Source: Myroides marinus
Lineage (GTDB): Bacteria > Bacteroidota > Bacteroidia > Flavobacteriales > Flavobacteriaceae
Assembly: GCF_900109075.1 (NCBI RefSeq)
Contig: NZ_FNYS01000003.1
Span: forward strand, 124,001-188,000
DNA length: 64,000 bases
Reading direction: 5' to 3'
The notes under the pieces are model-generated. The model was given only the letters and a program-made list of their open reading frames with translations. It searched no databases and was not told the origin of the DNA. Made by a program: the position numbers and the translations under genes. Below are positions 44,280 to 53,546 of the stretch, one piece after another; positions within the stretch are counted from its first letter, which is position 1; every line of letters starts with the position of its first letter.

Positions 44280-45410
44280 ATGAAAAAGAGTATTGCAGTT
44301 TTGGTATTGAGTATTAGCGGAGTATTATATGCACAGGAGCCTTCTGTAGTAGTTGACTCAGCACGTGTAGAAACTCTTAGGCTTAATAGTATTAACTATC
44401 TGCTTAAATCCGACGTAGTTAATGATAGTCTTAATGAAGTTGATAAAACAGCACTATATCCAAGTACAATATCTCAGTTAGGACCAGGTCTAAAGATAAT
44501 AGCTTTACATGATGATCAAATAACTCCTTATATAGATATAGAGAGTAAGAAAGATACAGTGCAAGTAAAAGCTCAGTATATCAATAATAAGCTTAATAAA
44601 GGAGTGGTACTAGAACCTAATGGCGACAAGGACCTAGCTGTGGTATATTATGATAACGCTATACCTCAATATAGATATATACAAGATTGTGACTATCATT
44701 TCTATACATTTATTTCAAGTGAGTTAGATAAGAATGATGAAGTCAGAAATAAGTTCTACGATCTTGAAGAAGGTGAGTTATTGCCCTTGAAACAAGAGTA
44801 TGTAGATGGAACATGGCAAGCATGGGACAAGGAACTTCAAAAAGAAGAAATAACCTTAGAAGGAATTACTATACCAGCAACACTCTATTATACGAAAGAT
44901 GATAAGAAGGAGCGAATGATGTGGAAACTTACAGATAATAAAGGATTACTTCATTATGTGTTAGTACAACGAGAAGGGAGTATGATTGTTGTCTATGAAC
45001 AGACTTATGATTCTGTAAAAGAGAAGAGGGGAGAGTCTTACCTAAATGTTGCTTCTTTAATCAATGTAGGTTTTGATAAAAAACGAGTGAAAGCTAGAAC
45101 AGAAAATAAAGAATCTATCTCAGATATCTATTTTGAGAATTATGGAAAGCTAGATTGGAAGAAGCCCAACCAATATATCTTTGATTATATCAGAAAGTCA
45201 GACAAAAGGATGATACGATCTCGAGTTATATTAGACAAGTCAATTACAGCTAATGATATTTTCTTTGATTTTATTGTTGCTCTAGCTAATAATCCTGAAT
45301 TGTTTAGAAGAGATGTAGGCTTAAAGGATTTTGATTATAGCCAGCTTATAAAAGCTAATATTATACATTTAGTAGGGGATAAGAAACCTTTATATTTATT
45401 AGAACAATAG
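44280..45410 (+). CDS. secreted protein of unknown function
   Basis: 376 residues with signal peptide (MKKSIAVLVLSISGVLYAQ). The mature part is highly charged, mixed alpha/beta, with no motif I recognise (for example LNSINYLLKSD, YYDNAIPQYRYIQDCDYHF, WQAWDKELQ). Single cysteine at the QDCDY segment. Closed by a strong terminator. Possibly a lineage-specific secreted or outer-membrane-associated protein; no neighbour hints at its job. Confidence 0.65.
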   Translation: MKKSIAVLVLSISGVLYAQEPSVVVDSARVETLRLNSINYLLKSDVVNDSLNEVDKTALYPSTISQLGPGLKIIALHDDQITPYIDIESKKDTVQVKAQYINNKLNKGVVLEPNGDKDLAVVYYDNAIPQYRYIQDCDYHFYTFISSELDKNDEVRNKFYDLEEGELLPLKQEYVDGTWQAWDKELQKEEITLEGITIPATLYYTKDDKKERMMWKLTDNKGLLHYVLVQREGSMIVVYEQTYDSVKEKRGESYLNVASLINVGFDKKRVKARTENKESISDIYFENYGKLDWKKPNQYIFDYIRKSDKRMIRSRVILDKSITANDIFFDFIVALANNPELFRRDVGLKDFDYSQLIKANIIHLVGDKKPLYLLEQ

Positions 45411-45423
45411 TATTTTCATACAC

Positions 45424-45473
45424 AGAATAGCCAAATAGAGAGTTATAATCTCTATTCGGCTATTTTTTTATAT
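45424..45473 (+). terminator. rho-independent terminator
   Basis: AATAGCC-AAATAGAGA / TCTCTATTC-GGCTATT hairpin (45426-45467) followed by T7. Confidence 0.92.
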
Positions 45474-45541
45474 ACTTAACTACTTCTTTTATAACAGTTA
45501 ATCCTAGATTAGCTTTTGGCTATGAATTTAACAGATTTATC

Positions 45542-45572
45542 TTTTTGTAGTAGTTGTCATTTTGTACCTTTA
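45542..45572 (+). promoter_or_regulatory. promoter of aminopeptidase P gene
   Basis: -33 TTTTTG (45542-45547), 17-base spacer, -7 TACCTTTA (45565-45572, last base A for G). Start of transcription near 45578, leader about 18 bases to the ATG at 45596. Confidence 0.5.
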
Positions 45573-45595
45573 GCTTGAAAAATTTATTAACTAGA

Positions 45596-47374
45596 ATGAC
45601 ACATTTAGAAAAATTAACAGCGATACGTTCTTTAATGAAGGACAAAGGAATTGATGGATATATCATACCATCATCTGATCCTCATATTAGTGAATATTTA
45701 CCAGACCATTATAAATGTATTGCTTGGACATCAGGATTTAGAGGTTCAGCAGGTACATTAGTGATTACACAAGAGTTCGCAGGACTGTGGACTGACTCAC
45801 GTTATTTCGTACAAGGGCCAGCACAATTAAAAGGATCAGGATTTGAATTAGTAAAATTGAAAGTTCAACATGCACCTGAGTTTGTAACATGGTTAGGAGA
45901 GAAATTATCTGCTGGTAGTACAGTAGCATACGATGGTAATCTAGCTTCATTAGCAGTAGCTAATGCTGTAAAATCTATATTAGAGCCATTAAATATAAAA
46001 ATTGATGGACATGTTGATTTATTAGACCTTATTTGGAAAGATAGACCAGCACTACCTACAGAATTAGCCTATACATTACCTATCTCTATCACAGGCCAAT
46101 CTACACCTGATAAGATAGCAGCTGTACGAAAAGTATTAAAACAAAAAAGAGCAACTAGTCATTTGATCTCATCATTAGATGATTTAGCTTGGGTTCTAAA
46201 TATAAGAGGAACTGATGTAAAATGTAATCCTGTAACCTTAGGATTCGTATTTATCAGTCAGGATAAAGCTATTTTATTCATTGATTCTAAGAAATTAGAT
46301 AAAGGAACAGCTGAAGAATTACAAGGGTATGGTATCTTAATTAAACCATACGAAGAGGTTAGAAATTACCTTAAATCATTAAGCGCTAGTGAAACAATTT
46401 TATTAGATCCTAAGCGTACATGTTTTGCTACATATGATTCAGTGCCATCTAATGTGAAAATATTAGAGGATATGAATCCTTCTACTATGCTTAAGGCTAT
46501 TAAGAATGAAGTAGAATTAAGCCATGAGAGACAAGCTATGGTTAATGATGGTGTAGCGTTAACTAAATTCTTTAAATGGATTGAAGAGAATGTTGCTTCT
46601 GGCCAATTATCAGAAATGAGTATTGCTGATCATTTAAGAGATTTACGTGCTGAACAACCAGGATTTAAAGATATCAGTTTTGATACAATCGCTGGATATA
46701 AAGATCACGGAGCTCTTCCTCACTATAAAGCTGAAGAAGATAGCAACTATAGCCTAGAGGCTAAAGGATTGTTATTAGTTGATTCAGGAGGACAGTATGA
46801 GACAGGAACTACTGATATCACACGTGTTATCTCATTAGGAGAGACTACACAAGAAGAGAAAGAAGATTATACTATCGTGCTAAAAGGAACAATAGAAGGA
46901 TCTATGGCAATTTTTACTAAAGGTACTAGAGGATATCAGATTGATGCGATTACACGTCGTCCTATCTGGGCTACAATGCGTAACTATGGACATGGAACAG
47001 GGCATGGTGTAGGATTCTTCCTTAATGTGCATGAAGGGCCTCATACATTTAATGGAGCTGCTGTTGATATCGCTATCGAACCAGGAATGGTTAGTTCTAT
47101 CGAACCAGGACTATATAGAGAAGGTAAACACGGTATTCGTATTGAAAACTTAGTAGTATCTAAAGATATTGCATCTAATCAGTTTGGTGATTTTATGGAC
47201 TTTGAGACTATTACGATTTGTTATATAGATACTCATTTAGTTGATAAGACTTTATTAGATCAAGTACATATTGATTGGTTAAATAACTATAACCAATGGG
47301 TATATGAATCTTTAGAAGCTAAGTTATCAGCTGATGAGGCAGCTTGGTTAAAAGAAAAAACAAAAGCTATCTAA
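45596..47374 (+). CDS. aminopeptidase P family (M24B) peptidase
   Basis: About 592 residues, cytosolic Xaa-Pro aminopeptidase of the long (eukaryote-like) form with two creatinase N-terminal domains (about 1-130 and 150-290) before the M24 pita-bread domain. Metal ligands: D in LLLVDSGGQYETGTTDITR, H in GHGTGHGVGF, E in SSIEPGLY and E in IRIENLV. An upstream start at 45554 would include promoter sequence; the ATG at 45596 (MTHLEKLTAIRSLM) is the family start. Releases N-terminal residues ahead of proline. Confidence 0.93.
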   Translation: MTHLEKLTAIRSLMKDKGIDGYIIPSSDPHISEYLPDHYKCIAWTSGFRGSAGTLVITQEFAGLWTDSRYFVQGPAQLKGSGFELVKLKVQHAPEFVTWLGEKLSAGSTVAYDGNLASLAVANAVKSILEPLNIKIDGHVDLLDLIWKDRPALPTELAYTLPISITGQSTPDKIAAVRKVLKQKRATSHLISSLDDLAWVLNIRGTDVKCNPVTLGFVFISQDKAILFIDSKKLDKGTAEELQGYGILIKPYEEVRNYLKSLSASETILLDPKRTCFATYDSVPSNVKILEDMNPSTMLKAIKNEVELSHERQAMVNDGVALTKFFKWIEENVASGQLSEMSIADHLRDLRAEQPGFKDISFDTIAGYKDHGALPHYKAEEDSNYSLEAKGLLLVDSGGQYETGTTDITRVISLGETTQEEKEDYTIVLKGTIEGSMAIFTKGTRGYQIDAITRRPIWATMRNYGHGTGHGVGFFLNVHEGPHTFNGAAVDIAIEPGMVSSIEPGLYREGKHGIRIENLVVSKDIASNQFGDFMDFETITICYIDTHLVDKTLLDQVHIDWLNNYNQWVYESLEAKLSADEAAWLKEKTKAI

Positions 47375-47389
47375 TAGCTATTATTTTAT

Positions 47390-47428
47390 AAAAAAAGGTT
47401 GGTTCTTAATTGAACCAACCTTTTTTGT
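47390..47428. terminator. bidirectional terminator
   Basis: AAAAAAGGTTGGTTC / GAACCAACCTTTTTT, perfect 15-bp stem, between aminopeptidase P and the convergent AraC-like gene. Confidence 0.92.
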
Positions 47429-48291
47429 TATGCCTGTATAACATTTGAGTAGCGTATAATAGGGGTATATCCATTGCTCTCAAAAGTTTGATATTCTTGT
47501 ATTAAATATTCTGATGATTGATATCCACAATGATCAGCGATTTCTTTAAATGAGTTCTTTGTAAAGAATACCATTTCTAGACTTCTTATATACTTTCTTT
47601 TTTCATGGAAAGTCAGATACTCTTCTCCGAAAAAGTAGATAAAATCATTATTAAATTCTTCTAAGGATAATTTTTTATCATTGATAAATTCTGTTAGAGC
47701 TTCAATTGTATTAATCTTGTTAGAAGCTAATTCCTTATAAAGTTTTACATACTTGTTTTTATCTTTCATGTAAAAGTCTATTTCTAATAAAGAATCGTTG
47801 CCTTGATTGCGCAGGTTAAGATAGAATAAATTAAGAACTAGTTCTCCCTTATGAGAATCTCTAAAGAATATTCCTCCTAATGCACAAAGCCTATCTTTTC
47901 TGTTTAAACAATTGAATCTTACATAGTGATATTCATCACTGCTTAAATGTTTGTTCAAAATAGGTAAATCTGTCGCTAATACCTTTGTGATTTGTTCTTT
48001 AGCCTCAGGAGCTATCTTTTCAAAGTTTACTTCTCTAATTAATTTACATTCGTTGTCAAGTACTAATGAAAAAGATTGGGCATATTTCACTTCAGTTTGG
48101 TGGTCTTTTAATGTAGCATAATTAATATGCATCAGCGACTCATATAACGTTGTTGTCATTGAGTCAAAATAGTTGTAGTGAAATCTCTGCCAAGCTAGAG
48201 AGTGCTTGTTTGTTTTAATGTTGAGGCCAGCGAATTTCTCTATGAATCCTCCCAGAACATCTGAGAGTTCTTCAAATAATTCAAGTGTCAT
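47428..48291 (-). CDS. AraC-like transcription regulator, divergent
   Basis: 287 residues, no signal peptide. The last 60 residues (SLEMVFFTKNSFKEIADHCGYQSSEYLIQEYQ) look like the second half of an AraC HTH (SFxEIAxxCGYxSxxYLxxxFQ). The N-terminal 200 residues are not a cupin and match nothing I know; they contain FNCLNRKDRLCALGGIFFRDS, a stretch resembling PAS-like sensor strands. Function as a regulator is inferred only from the C-terminus. Lone gene with no obvious target. Confidence 0.6.
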   Translation of the reverse strand: MTLELFEELSDVLGGFIEKFAGLNIKTNKHSLAWQRFHYNYFDSMTTTLYESLMHINYATLKDHQTEVKYAQSFSLVLDNECKLIREVNFEKIAPEAKEQITKVLATDLPILNKHLSSDEYHYVRFNCLNRKDRLCALGGIFFRDSHKGELVLNLFYLNLRNQGNDSLLEIDFYMKDKNKYVKLYKELASNKINTIEALTEFINDKKLSLEEFNNDFIYFFGEEYLTFHEKRKYIRSLEMVFFTKNSFKEIADHCGYQSSEYLIQEYQTFESNGYTPIIRYSNVIQA

Positions 48292-48642
48292 AAATTAAGT
48301 TGTTTGATTAGTTAGGTTTTGTTTTGGAAATTTATATAATATTTCTTTAAAAACAAATAACTATTCTTTAATTTATTTTTTTAGAATTATGTAGAAATTA
48401 CAAATAGCTAAAAAAAACAATGATTATTTTGCGGAATAGTTAAAATGCCTATACTTGTCTCAAAGTAGATATAACAAGGGGTTAGAAGAATAAGGAATAA
48501 TGTTAGGATGCCAAAGTACATTCTAGTCCTCTTAAAAATAGTCCTCGATAGATATTAGTTAAAAATGGTGAAACTAGCTTTTTTTTGAGTGAAATAATCA
48601 AGTATCTATCTCTTTTATGCCCAAAAAATATGCTTGTAAAAT
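48292..48642. other. intergenic, no gene recognised
   Basis: About 350 AT-rich bases between two minus-strand genes. It should hold the promoter of the AraC-like gene; no convincing box or structure seen. Confidence 0.45.
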
Positions 48643-48683
48643 AAAGAAGGGATAATTATATATTCTAATTATCCCTTCTTTAT
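48643..48683 (-). terminator. terminator of the GNAT gene (minus strand)
   Basis: AAAGAAGGGATAATTA / TAATTATCCCTTCTTT, 16-bp perfect stem, 17 bases downstream of the gene on the minus strand. Confidence 0.9.
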
Positions 48684-48699
48684 TGTTTTTGTCTAGTAT

Positions 48700-49194
48700 T
48701 TATTCTCTTGTGTAGTCCATCTGTTTACTATACCAAATTTCTCCATTTGGCAGTTCGAAAGATCTAGGAGGTGTATTTACAAAGGTAAATCCTATTTTCT
48801 TATAACACTTAATAGCTCCTATATTCCATTCGAATACATTAAGTATTACCTTTTCTCGTTTTAGTATTTCTGTAGCATATTGTACAAAGACAGTCATCAT
48901 TCGTTGCCCATATCCTTTTCCTCTACTATTTCTATCTCCAATTACGATACGAGCTAGTTTGGCTATATTGTCTTCCATTAATACAATTTCTCCTACACCT
49001 ATGACGACATCACTCTCAGTATCGATTGCCTTAAAGAACATAGAGTTCTCAGTCTTTAGAAAGTCGACAATTTGTTCTTCTTGTAAAGGATGTGTGAATG
49101 CGTCTCCTCCAAACTGAAATAATTCATCAGCTGAGAAGTTCCAGTTAATCATTACTGGAGTGTCATTGGTTGTAAAAGTTTCTAGTTTTATCAT
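48700..49194 (-). CDS. GNAT family N-acetyltransferase
   Basis: 164 residues. Acetyl-CoA site IGDRNSRGKGYGQRMM (R/K-G-x-G-x-G/A) near 90-105 and GAIKCYKKIGFTFVN near 130-143, with VILNVFEWN as the preceding strand: the RimJ/RimL-like GNAT subgroup. Ribosomal-protein or small-molecule acetylation both possible. It is divergent from aroC with about 175 bases between. Confidence 0.85.
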   Translation of the reverse strand: MIKLETFTTNDTPVMINWNFSADELFQFGGDAFTHPLQEEQIVDFLKTENSMFFKAIDTESDVVIGVGEIVLMEDNIAKLARIVIGDRNSRGKGYGQRMMTVFVQYATEILKREKVILNVFEWNIGAIKCYKKIGFTFVNTPPRSFELPNGEIWYSKQMDYTRE

Positions 49195-49370
49195 GTAATT
49201 ATTTTAATAAAACAAAGATAGAGATAAAGTAAATAAAGAATAGACGTGGAATGTAAATAACAACATAATTAGGGATAAATGCAGTAAATATCGCTTTTAA
49301 GGCAAAAAATAACTTAATTAACAACAAGGATAATTTAGAAAAGTGGTAAACTTGTATAAAATACAATAAT

Positions 49371-50435
49371 ATGGCAGGTAATACTTATGGCAATAGATTT
49401 AGAGTAACTACATTCGGAGAATCACACGGTGTAGCGATAGGAGGTATTATAGATGGATGTCCAGCAGGTATAACGTTAGATTTAGAAGCTATCCAGCAAG
49501 AATTAGACAGACGTAAACCAGGACAATCAAAAATAGTAACTCAACGTAAAGAAGCTGATGAAGTAAAGTTTCTTTCAGGAATATTTGAAGGTAAAACTAC
49601 AGGTACTCCAATTGGTTTTATGATAGAGAATACTAATTCGAAATCTAAGGATTACGACCATATTAAAGATATTTATCGCCCTAGCCATGCAGATTATGTA
49701 TATGATGAGAAGTATGGTCATAGAGACCATAGAGGAGGAGGACGTAGTTCTGCTCGTGAGACTGCCAGTAGAGTAGTGGCAGGTGCGATCGCTAAACAAG
49801 TATTAAAGAATATCAAGATAACAGCTTATGTAGCCTCTGTAGGTGATATCGCTGTAGAAAAACCTTACCAAGAACTAGATTTTAAACATATAGAAGAGAA
49901 TCCAGTTCGCTGTGCTGACCCAATTAAAGCAGCTCAAATGGAGGAACTGATTAAAGAGGTAAAGAAAGATGGAGACTCTATAGGAGGAACTATTATCTGT
50001 GTGATACAGAATGTGCCTGTAGGATTAGGAGAACCTGTATTTGATCGCCTAGATGCTGATTTAGCTAAGGCTATGTTGGGGATTAATGCTGTAAAAGGTG
50101 TTGAGTTTGGAAGAGGATTTGAAGGAACAAAGATGAGAGGAAGCCAACACAATGATCCTATACTACCAGATGGTACTACAACAACTAATAATGCAGGTGG
50201 TATCGTAGGTGGTATCAGTAATGGAATGGATATCTACTTTAAAGTGGCCTTTAAACCAACAGCTACATTAATGAAAGATCAACAATCTATTAATACTTCA
50301 CATGAAGTAGTAACTGTACAAGGTAAAGGAAGACATGATGCTTGTGTATTACCACGTGCTGTGCCTATAGTAGAGGCGATGACAGCAGTTACTATTCTTG
50401 ATTTTTATATAGAACAATTTGGTTCTAAGTTTTAA
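49371..50435 (+). CDS. aroC: chorismate synthase
   Basis: Converts EPSP to chorismate, the last shikimate-pathway step, using reduced FMN. Family signatures all present: [13 protein letters not shown] at 14-26, [14 protein letters not shown] at 101-114, [18 protein letters not shown] at 122-139 and [14 protein letters not shown] near 325. Length 354 is standard. Its 3' end lies only 7 bases from the convergent kinase gene stop and the two share an overlapping hairpin. A loose TAAACTTG box lies at 49347-49354. Confidence 0.97.
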   Translation: MAGNTYGNRFRVTTFGESHGVAIGGIIDGCPAGITLDLEAIQQELDRRKPGQSKIVTQRKEADEVKFLSGIFEGKTTGTPIGFMIENTNSKSKDYDHIKDIYRPSHADYVYDEKYGHRDHRGGGRSSARETASRVVAGAIAKQVLKNIKITAYVASVGDIAVEKPYQELDFKHIEENPVRCADPIKAAQMEELIKEVKKDGDSIGGTIICVIQNVPVGLGEPVFDRLDADLAKAMLGINAVKGVEFGRGFEGTKMRGSQHNDPILPDGTTTTNNAGGIVGGISNGMDIYFKVAFKPTATLMKDQQSINTSHEVVTVQGKGRHDACVLPRAVPIVEAMTAVTILDFYIEQFGSKF

Positions 50436-50449
50436 GTATTGCTTAGAAC
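50422..50449. terminator. hairpin spanning the stop codons of aroC and the kinase gene
   Basis: GTTCTAAG (50422-50429) and CTTAGAAC (50442-50449) pair perfectly over 8 bp. The aroC stop lies in the 12-base loop region and the kinase stop lies in the right arm. No long T tract, so its strength is uncertain. Confidence 0.55.
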
Positions 50450-51792
50450 GTTAATGTAATAACTGTCCCTTGCTGTAAATCAGATGCGATATCAAAACCA
50501 ATGTGATGTTGTTCAAAGATGATTGTAGCAAGGGATAGTCCTATACCACTTCCTTTAATTGTACCTACATTCTTACCGCGGTAAAAAGTCTGCTTAATAA
50601 AGGCTAATTCATCTTCTGCAATACCTTTTCCTTGATCTTTTACAATTACTTGTAAGTGATTATTTACCACACTTAGTTTTATGCTAATAGGATTGTTATT
50701 AGAGTACTTTATAGCATTTTCTATAATATTATATAGTGCTAGGTGAATTAAGGTCTCATTACCTTTATATTCAAGTTTAGAAAAATCTTCAACTTCAATA
50801 TCAATGTGAATCATTGTTTTAAACTCGATTAGTTTCTCTTGTAAAGCTTCATAAATATCCCATATTAATTCATCTATACGAATTAAACCTCTATCGCATT
50901 CTGTGTGTTTTAGACCAGAGAGCAAAAGTAGATTGCTCAAGATATTTTCGATTTTATAGATGTTCTCTAAAGCATCATGTGCTACTTGTTGATATTCTGC
51001 TGGAGTTCTTTCTTTCTGTGCAAATACTTCTAGATTACCACTAATTGCAGTTAGTGGAGTCTTGAATTCATGAGACACATAATTGATAAAGTTTTTTTGT
51101 ATTAAAAAAGTCTCTGATAGCCTAGTTAAAAGGTTGTTATACGTGGAGATAAGTTCTTCCAGTTCATCATTTGATTTAGGTACTTCTATACCGTGTTCTA
51201 GATTGGAATAGTTTACTTCATTTACTTGTTTAACTATGTTTTTGATAGGTTTATAAGCAATGTTAGAGATGTATCGACTTAAGAAGTAGATAGCTGCCAA
51301 TCCACCTATTAGTACTAGAGATAAAATGAATACAAGGTTCTGCATTTGACCTATAAAGTCTGTAGTTGATTCTCTAGTGAAGACTACGAAATCACCTTGG
51401 TTATCGGGATAGTAAATACCGTAATAGAAGTAGTTTTTATTTTTAAAATGATGAGATTTCTCTGTACGTACAATGTTTAATTCCTCTAGGGTAAGGATAG
51501 GATCGTCTAGAAGAGAACCATATGATAATTCATTCGCTTCATCAAATACAGCTACGTTTTTAGACTGTATAGCAGCTCTAAACTCTTCTTTTATTACAGA
51601 GTGTTCACTTTGTGAGAGTTCATCCTGTTCTAAGTAATAGATAGCAGAGAGTAGGGTAGTGTTTTTAAGCGCGCGATATATTGAATCTTGAGTCTTAGAA
51701 AAATAGGCTAAGAAGATTAATAAAGAGGCAGCTAAAAAGACAATACCAAAGGCAATAGTACTATATGTAGTAAGACGAGTTCTTAGATTCAT
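50443..51792 (-). CDS. HAMP-type sensor histidine kinase
   Basis: 449 residues. Membrane helices at about 12-31 and 152-171 flank a periplasmic sensor of about 120 residues; a HAMP linker follows (SRYISNIAYKPIKNIV), then HisKA with H241 (INYVSHEFKTPLTAI) and HATPase with NIIENAIKYS, DQGKGIAEDE and GSGIGLSLA. Partner of the upstream OmpR-type regulator. The two genes sit 2-3 bases downstream of hutG in the same direction, so histidine degradation or a related signal may be what it senses. Confidence 0.93.
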   Translation of the reverse strand: MNLRTRLTTYSTIAFGIVFLAASLLIFLAYFSKTQDSIYRALKNTTLLSAIYYLEQDELSQSEHSVIKEEFRAAIQSKNVAVFDEANELSYGSLLDDPILTLEELNIVRTEKSHHFKNKNYFYYGIYYPDNQGDFVVFTRESTTDFIGQMQNLVFILSLVLIGGLAAIYFLSRYISNIAYKPIKNIVKQVNEVNYSNLEHGIEVPKSNDELEELISTYNNLLTRLSETFLIQKNFINYVSHEFKTPLTAISGNLEVFAQKERTPAEYQQVAHDALENIYKIENILSNLLLLSGLKHTECDRGLIRIDELIWDIYEALQEKLIEFKTMIHIDIEVEDFSKLEYKGNETLIHLALYNIIENAIKYSNNNPISIKLSVVNNHLQVIVKDQGKGIAEDELAFIKQTFYRGKNVGTIKGSGIGLSLATIIFEQHHIGFDIASDLQQGTVITLTF

Positions 51793-51795
51793 AAT

Positions 51796-52470
51796 TTATT
51801 CTTGAAGCATATATCCAGTCCCTTTAATGGTATGAATTATTTTGCCTTCAGATTCATCTATCTTATTTCTTAGATAAGAAATGTAGACATCTACTACATT
51901 AGTATTAGTGTCAAACTGAATACCCCATACGCGTTCTAATATCTGCATACGAGAGACTACCTTATCTTTATTCTCAAGTAAAAACAGAAGTAGCTTATAC
52001 TCACGAGGAGATAGATCTATTTGTTTGTTATTTTGGGTAACTAAGTGCTTTTCGGGATCTATCTTTAGATTTCTACAGATATAAAAGTGTTCTTTTTTCT
52101 CGTAGTTAAACTTAGTTCTTCTTGTTAAAGCATTTATCCTAGACAATAGTTCGCTGAAGTGAAACGGCTTAGTTAGATAATCATCTGCACCGCTATCCAG
52201 TGCAGATATTTTATCTGTAGTTTCGCTTAGAGCACTTAACATTAATATAGGGGTGTAGTTCTTCTTAAAACGGATCATTTTAGTCAACTGAATACCATCT
52301 ATTCCTGGAAGCATAACATCCATAAGAATAAGATCCCAGTCAGCTCCTAAGATTAAATCTCTGGCTTGTTCACCAGAAGCTGCAAGTTCTACTTGCATAC
52401 CATTTTCTTCTAAACCTTTGACGATGAAATCACTGATTCGTGTATCGTCTTCCACAAGTAGTATATTCAA
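51796..52470 (-). CDS. OmpR/PhoB family response regulator
   Basis: 224 residues. Receiver with E7-D8-D9 pocket, phospho-acceptor D51 (LILMDVMLPGIDG), S/A at MLSALS and Lys in YLTKPFHFSEL. C-terminal winged helix about 130-224 (DLSPREYKLLLFLLENKDKV then RVWGIQFDTNTNVVDVYISYLRNKID). Cognate kinase gene follows after 3 bases. Co-directional and nearly overlapping with hutG upstream. Confidence 0.94.
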   Translation of the reverse strand: MNILLVEDDTRISDFIVKGLEENGMQVELAASGEQARDLILGADWDLILMDVMLPGIDGIQLTKMIRFKKNYTPILMLSALSETTDKISALDSGADDYLTKPFHFSELLSRINALTRRTKFNYEKKEHFYICRNLKIDPEKHLVTQNNKQIDLSPREYKLLLFLLENKDKVVSRMQILERVWGIQFDTNTNVVDVYISYLRNKIDESEGKIIHTIKGTGYMLQE

Positions 52471-52472
52471 GG

Positions 52473-53516
52473 CTAAATTCGTTCTGTATTAGATTTGATA
52501 AAATCAGTTACCAAATATGCTATTAGTTTACCTACTAAATGATTATTTTGTTCATAATCTAGAGATGGCGCTCCTTCACATAAGTGAATATAACCAACAT
52601 TTCTAGACTTAGCAAAATAATGGATAAATTGTCTTAGTCTCTCAGCAGAGAAACCTGTAGGTGTGATAGCACTACTAGCTACCATAGGTACTGCATCTAG
52701 ATCTATTTCAATTCCGTATGTGTTGTTGTCTATATGTTTTTGAGCAGTTAATAGTTCAGTATCAAAAGACTTTTCTTTTCTAATTCTGATCTGCTCATAT
52801 GTATTGTATTTAACTCTATCCGCATGGAGTTTTATATCATTAAACACTGTTTTAGAAGTATAATTCTCATGTAAACCAAAGATGAAGTAATTCTTTAAAA
52901 ACCCTTCTTCAAAAGCATAAGAGAAACCATTACCACTATGACGTCCTTCTAAAGGTCTAAAATCTGTATGCGCATCAAAGTTAACTACATTGATAGGTTT
53001 ACCTTTTGCTAATGCAGTTCCTTTAATATTACCGTAAGAGTTATTGTGGCCACCACCGATTACAATTGGAATCTTTCCTGCTTTTACAATATTAGCAATA
53101 GTATGAGACACTTCTTTATCTATAAGAGAAACTAGTTCGAAAAGTCTTTTTCTATCTTCTCTATTGTTTGGATCTAATTTATTAGCTTCTTCTTGTTCCT
53201 CAGCGAAGTCAAGATGTCCGATTAAAGTTACCCAACTTCCTTTGCAGAAGCGATTGTGTTGAATATTTAAAAAGCTATTTAAAAAAGATTGCCAAGCAGT
53301 AGAAGTTCCAGAACGACCTAGATTAGCTTTTACACCAATATCTTCAGGCAACCCAATCACAGCATAACGAGCATCCAGAGCTGCAAGTTCATTGTGCCAA
53401 CTATCAGGGGATTCTAATGTGTGTATTCTCTCACCAAACTTAATTTCACCACTTCTGAATTTAGTTAATGAAGCCAAGTCGCTTTTTTTGAATAATTTTA
53501 GCCTTTGTTTATTCAT
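52473..53516 (-). CDS. hutG: formimidoylglutamase
   Basis: Arginase-family enzyme that splits formiminoglutamate into glutamate and formamide, the last step of one histidine-degradation route. Mn ligands: H in GGGHNNSYGN, D and H in NFDAHTDFRP and D in EIDLDAVPM, the last a variant of SxDxDxxDP lacking the final Asp-Pro. The hutI gene lies 30 bases upstream in the same direction. 347 residues with a typical N-terminal extension for the flavobacterial form. Assignment as HutG rather than arginase rests on the neighbour. Confidence 0.88.
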   Translation of the reverse strand: MNKQRLKLFKKSDLASLTKFRSGEIKFGERIHTLESPDSWHNELAALDARYAVIGLPEDIGVKANLGRSGTSTAWQSFLNSFLNIQHNRFCKGSWVTLIGHLDFAEEQEEANKLDPNNREDRKRLFELVSLIDKEVSHTIANIVKAGKIPIVIGGGHNNSYGNIKGTALAKGKPINVVNFDAHTDFRPLEGRHSGNGFSYAFEEGFLKNYFIFGLHENYTSKTVFNDIKLHADRVKYNTYEQIRIRKEKSFDTELLTAQKHIDNNTYGIEIDLDAVPMVASSAITPTGFSAERLRQFIHYFAKSRNVGYIHLCEGAPSLDYEQNNHLVGKLIAYLVTDFIKSNTERI

Positions 53517-53546
53517 AATTAGTAAGTTGTCGAGCTGTTATATCTA

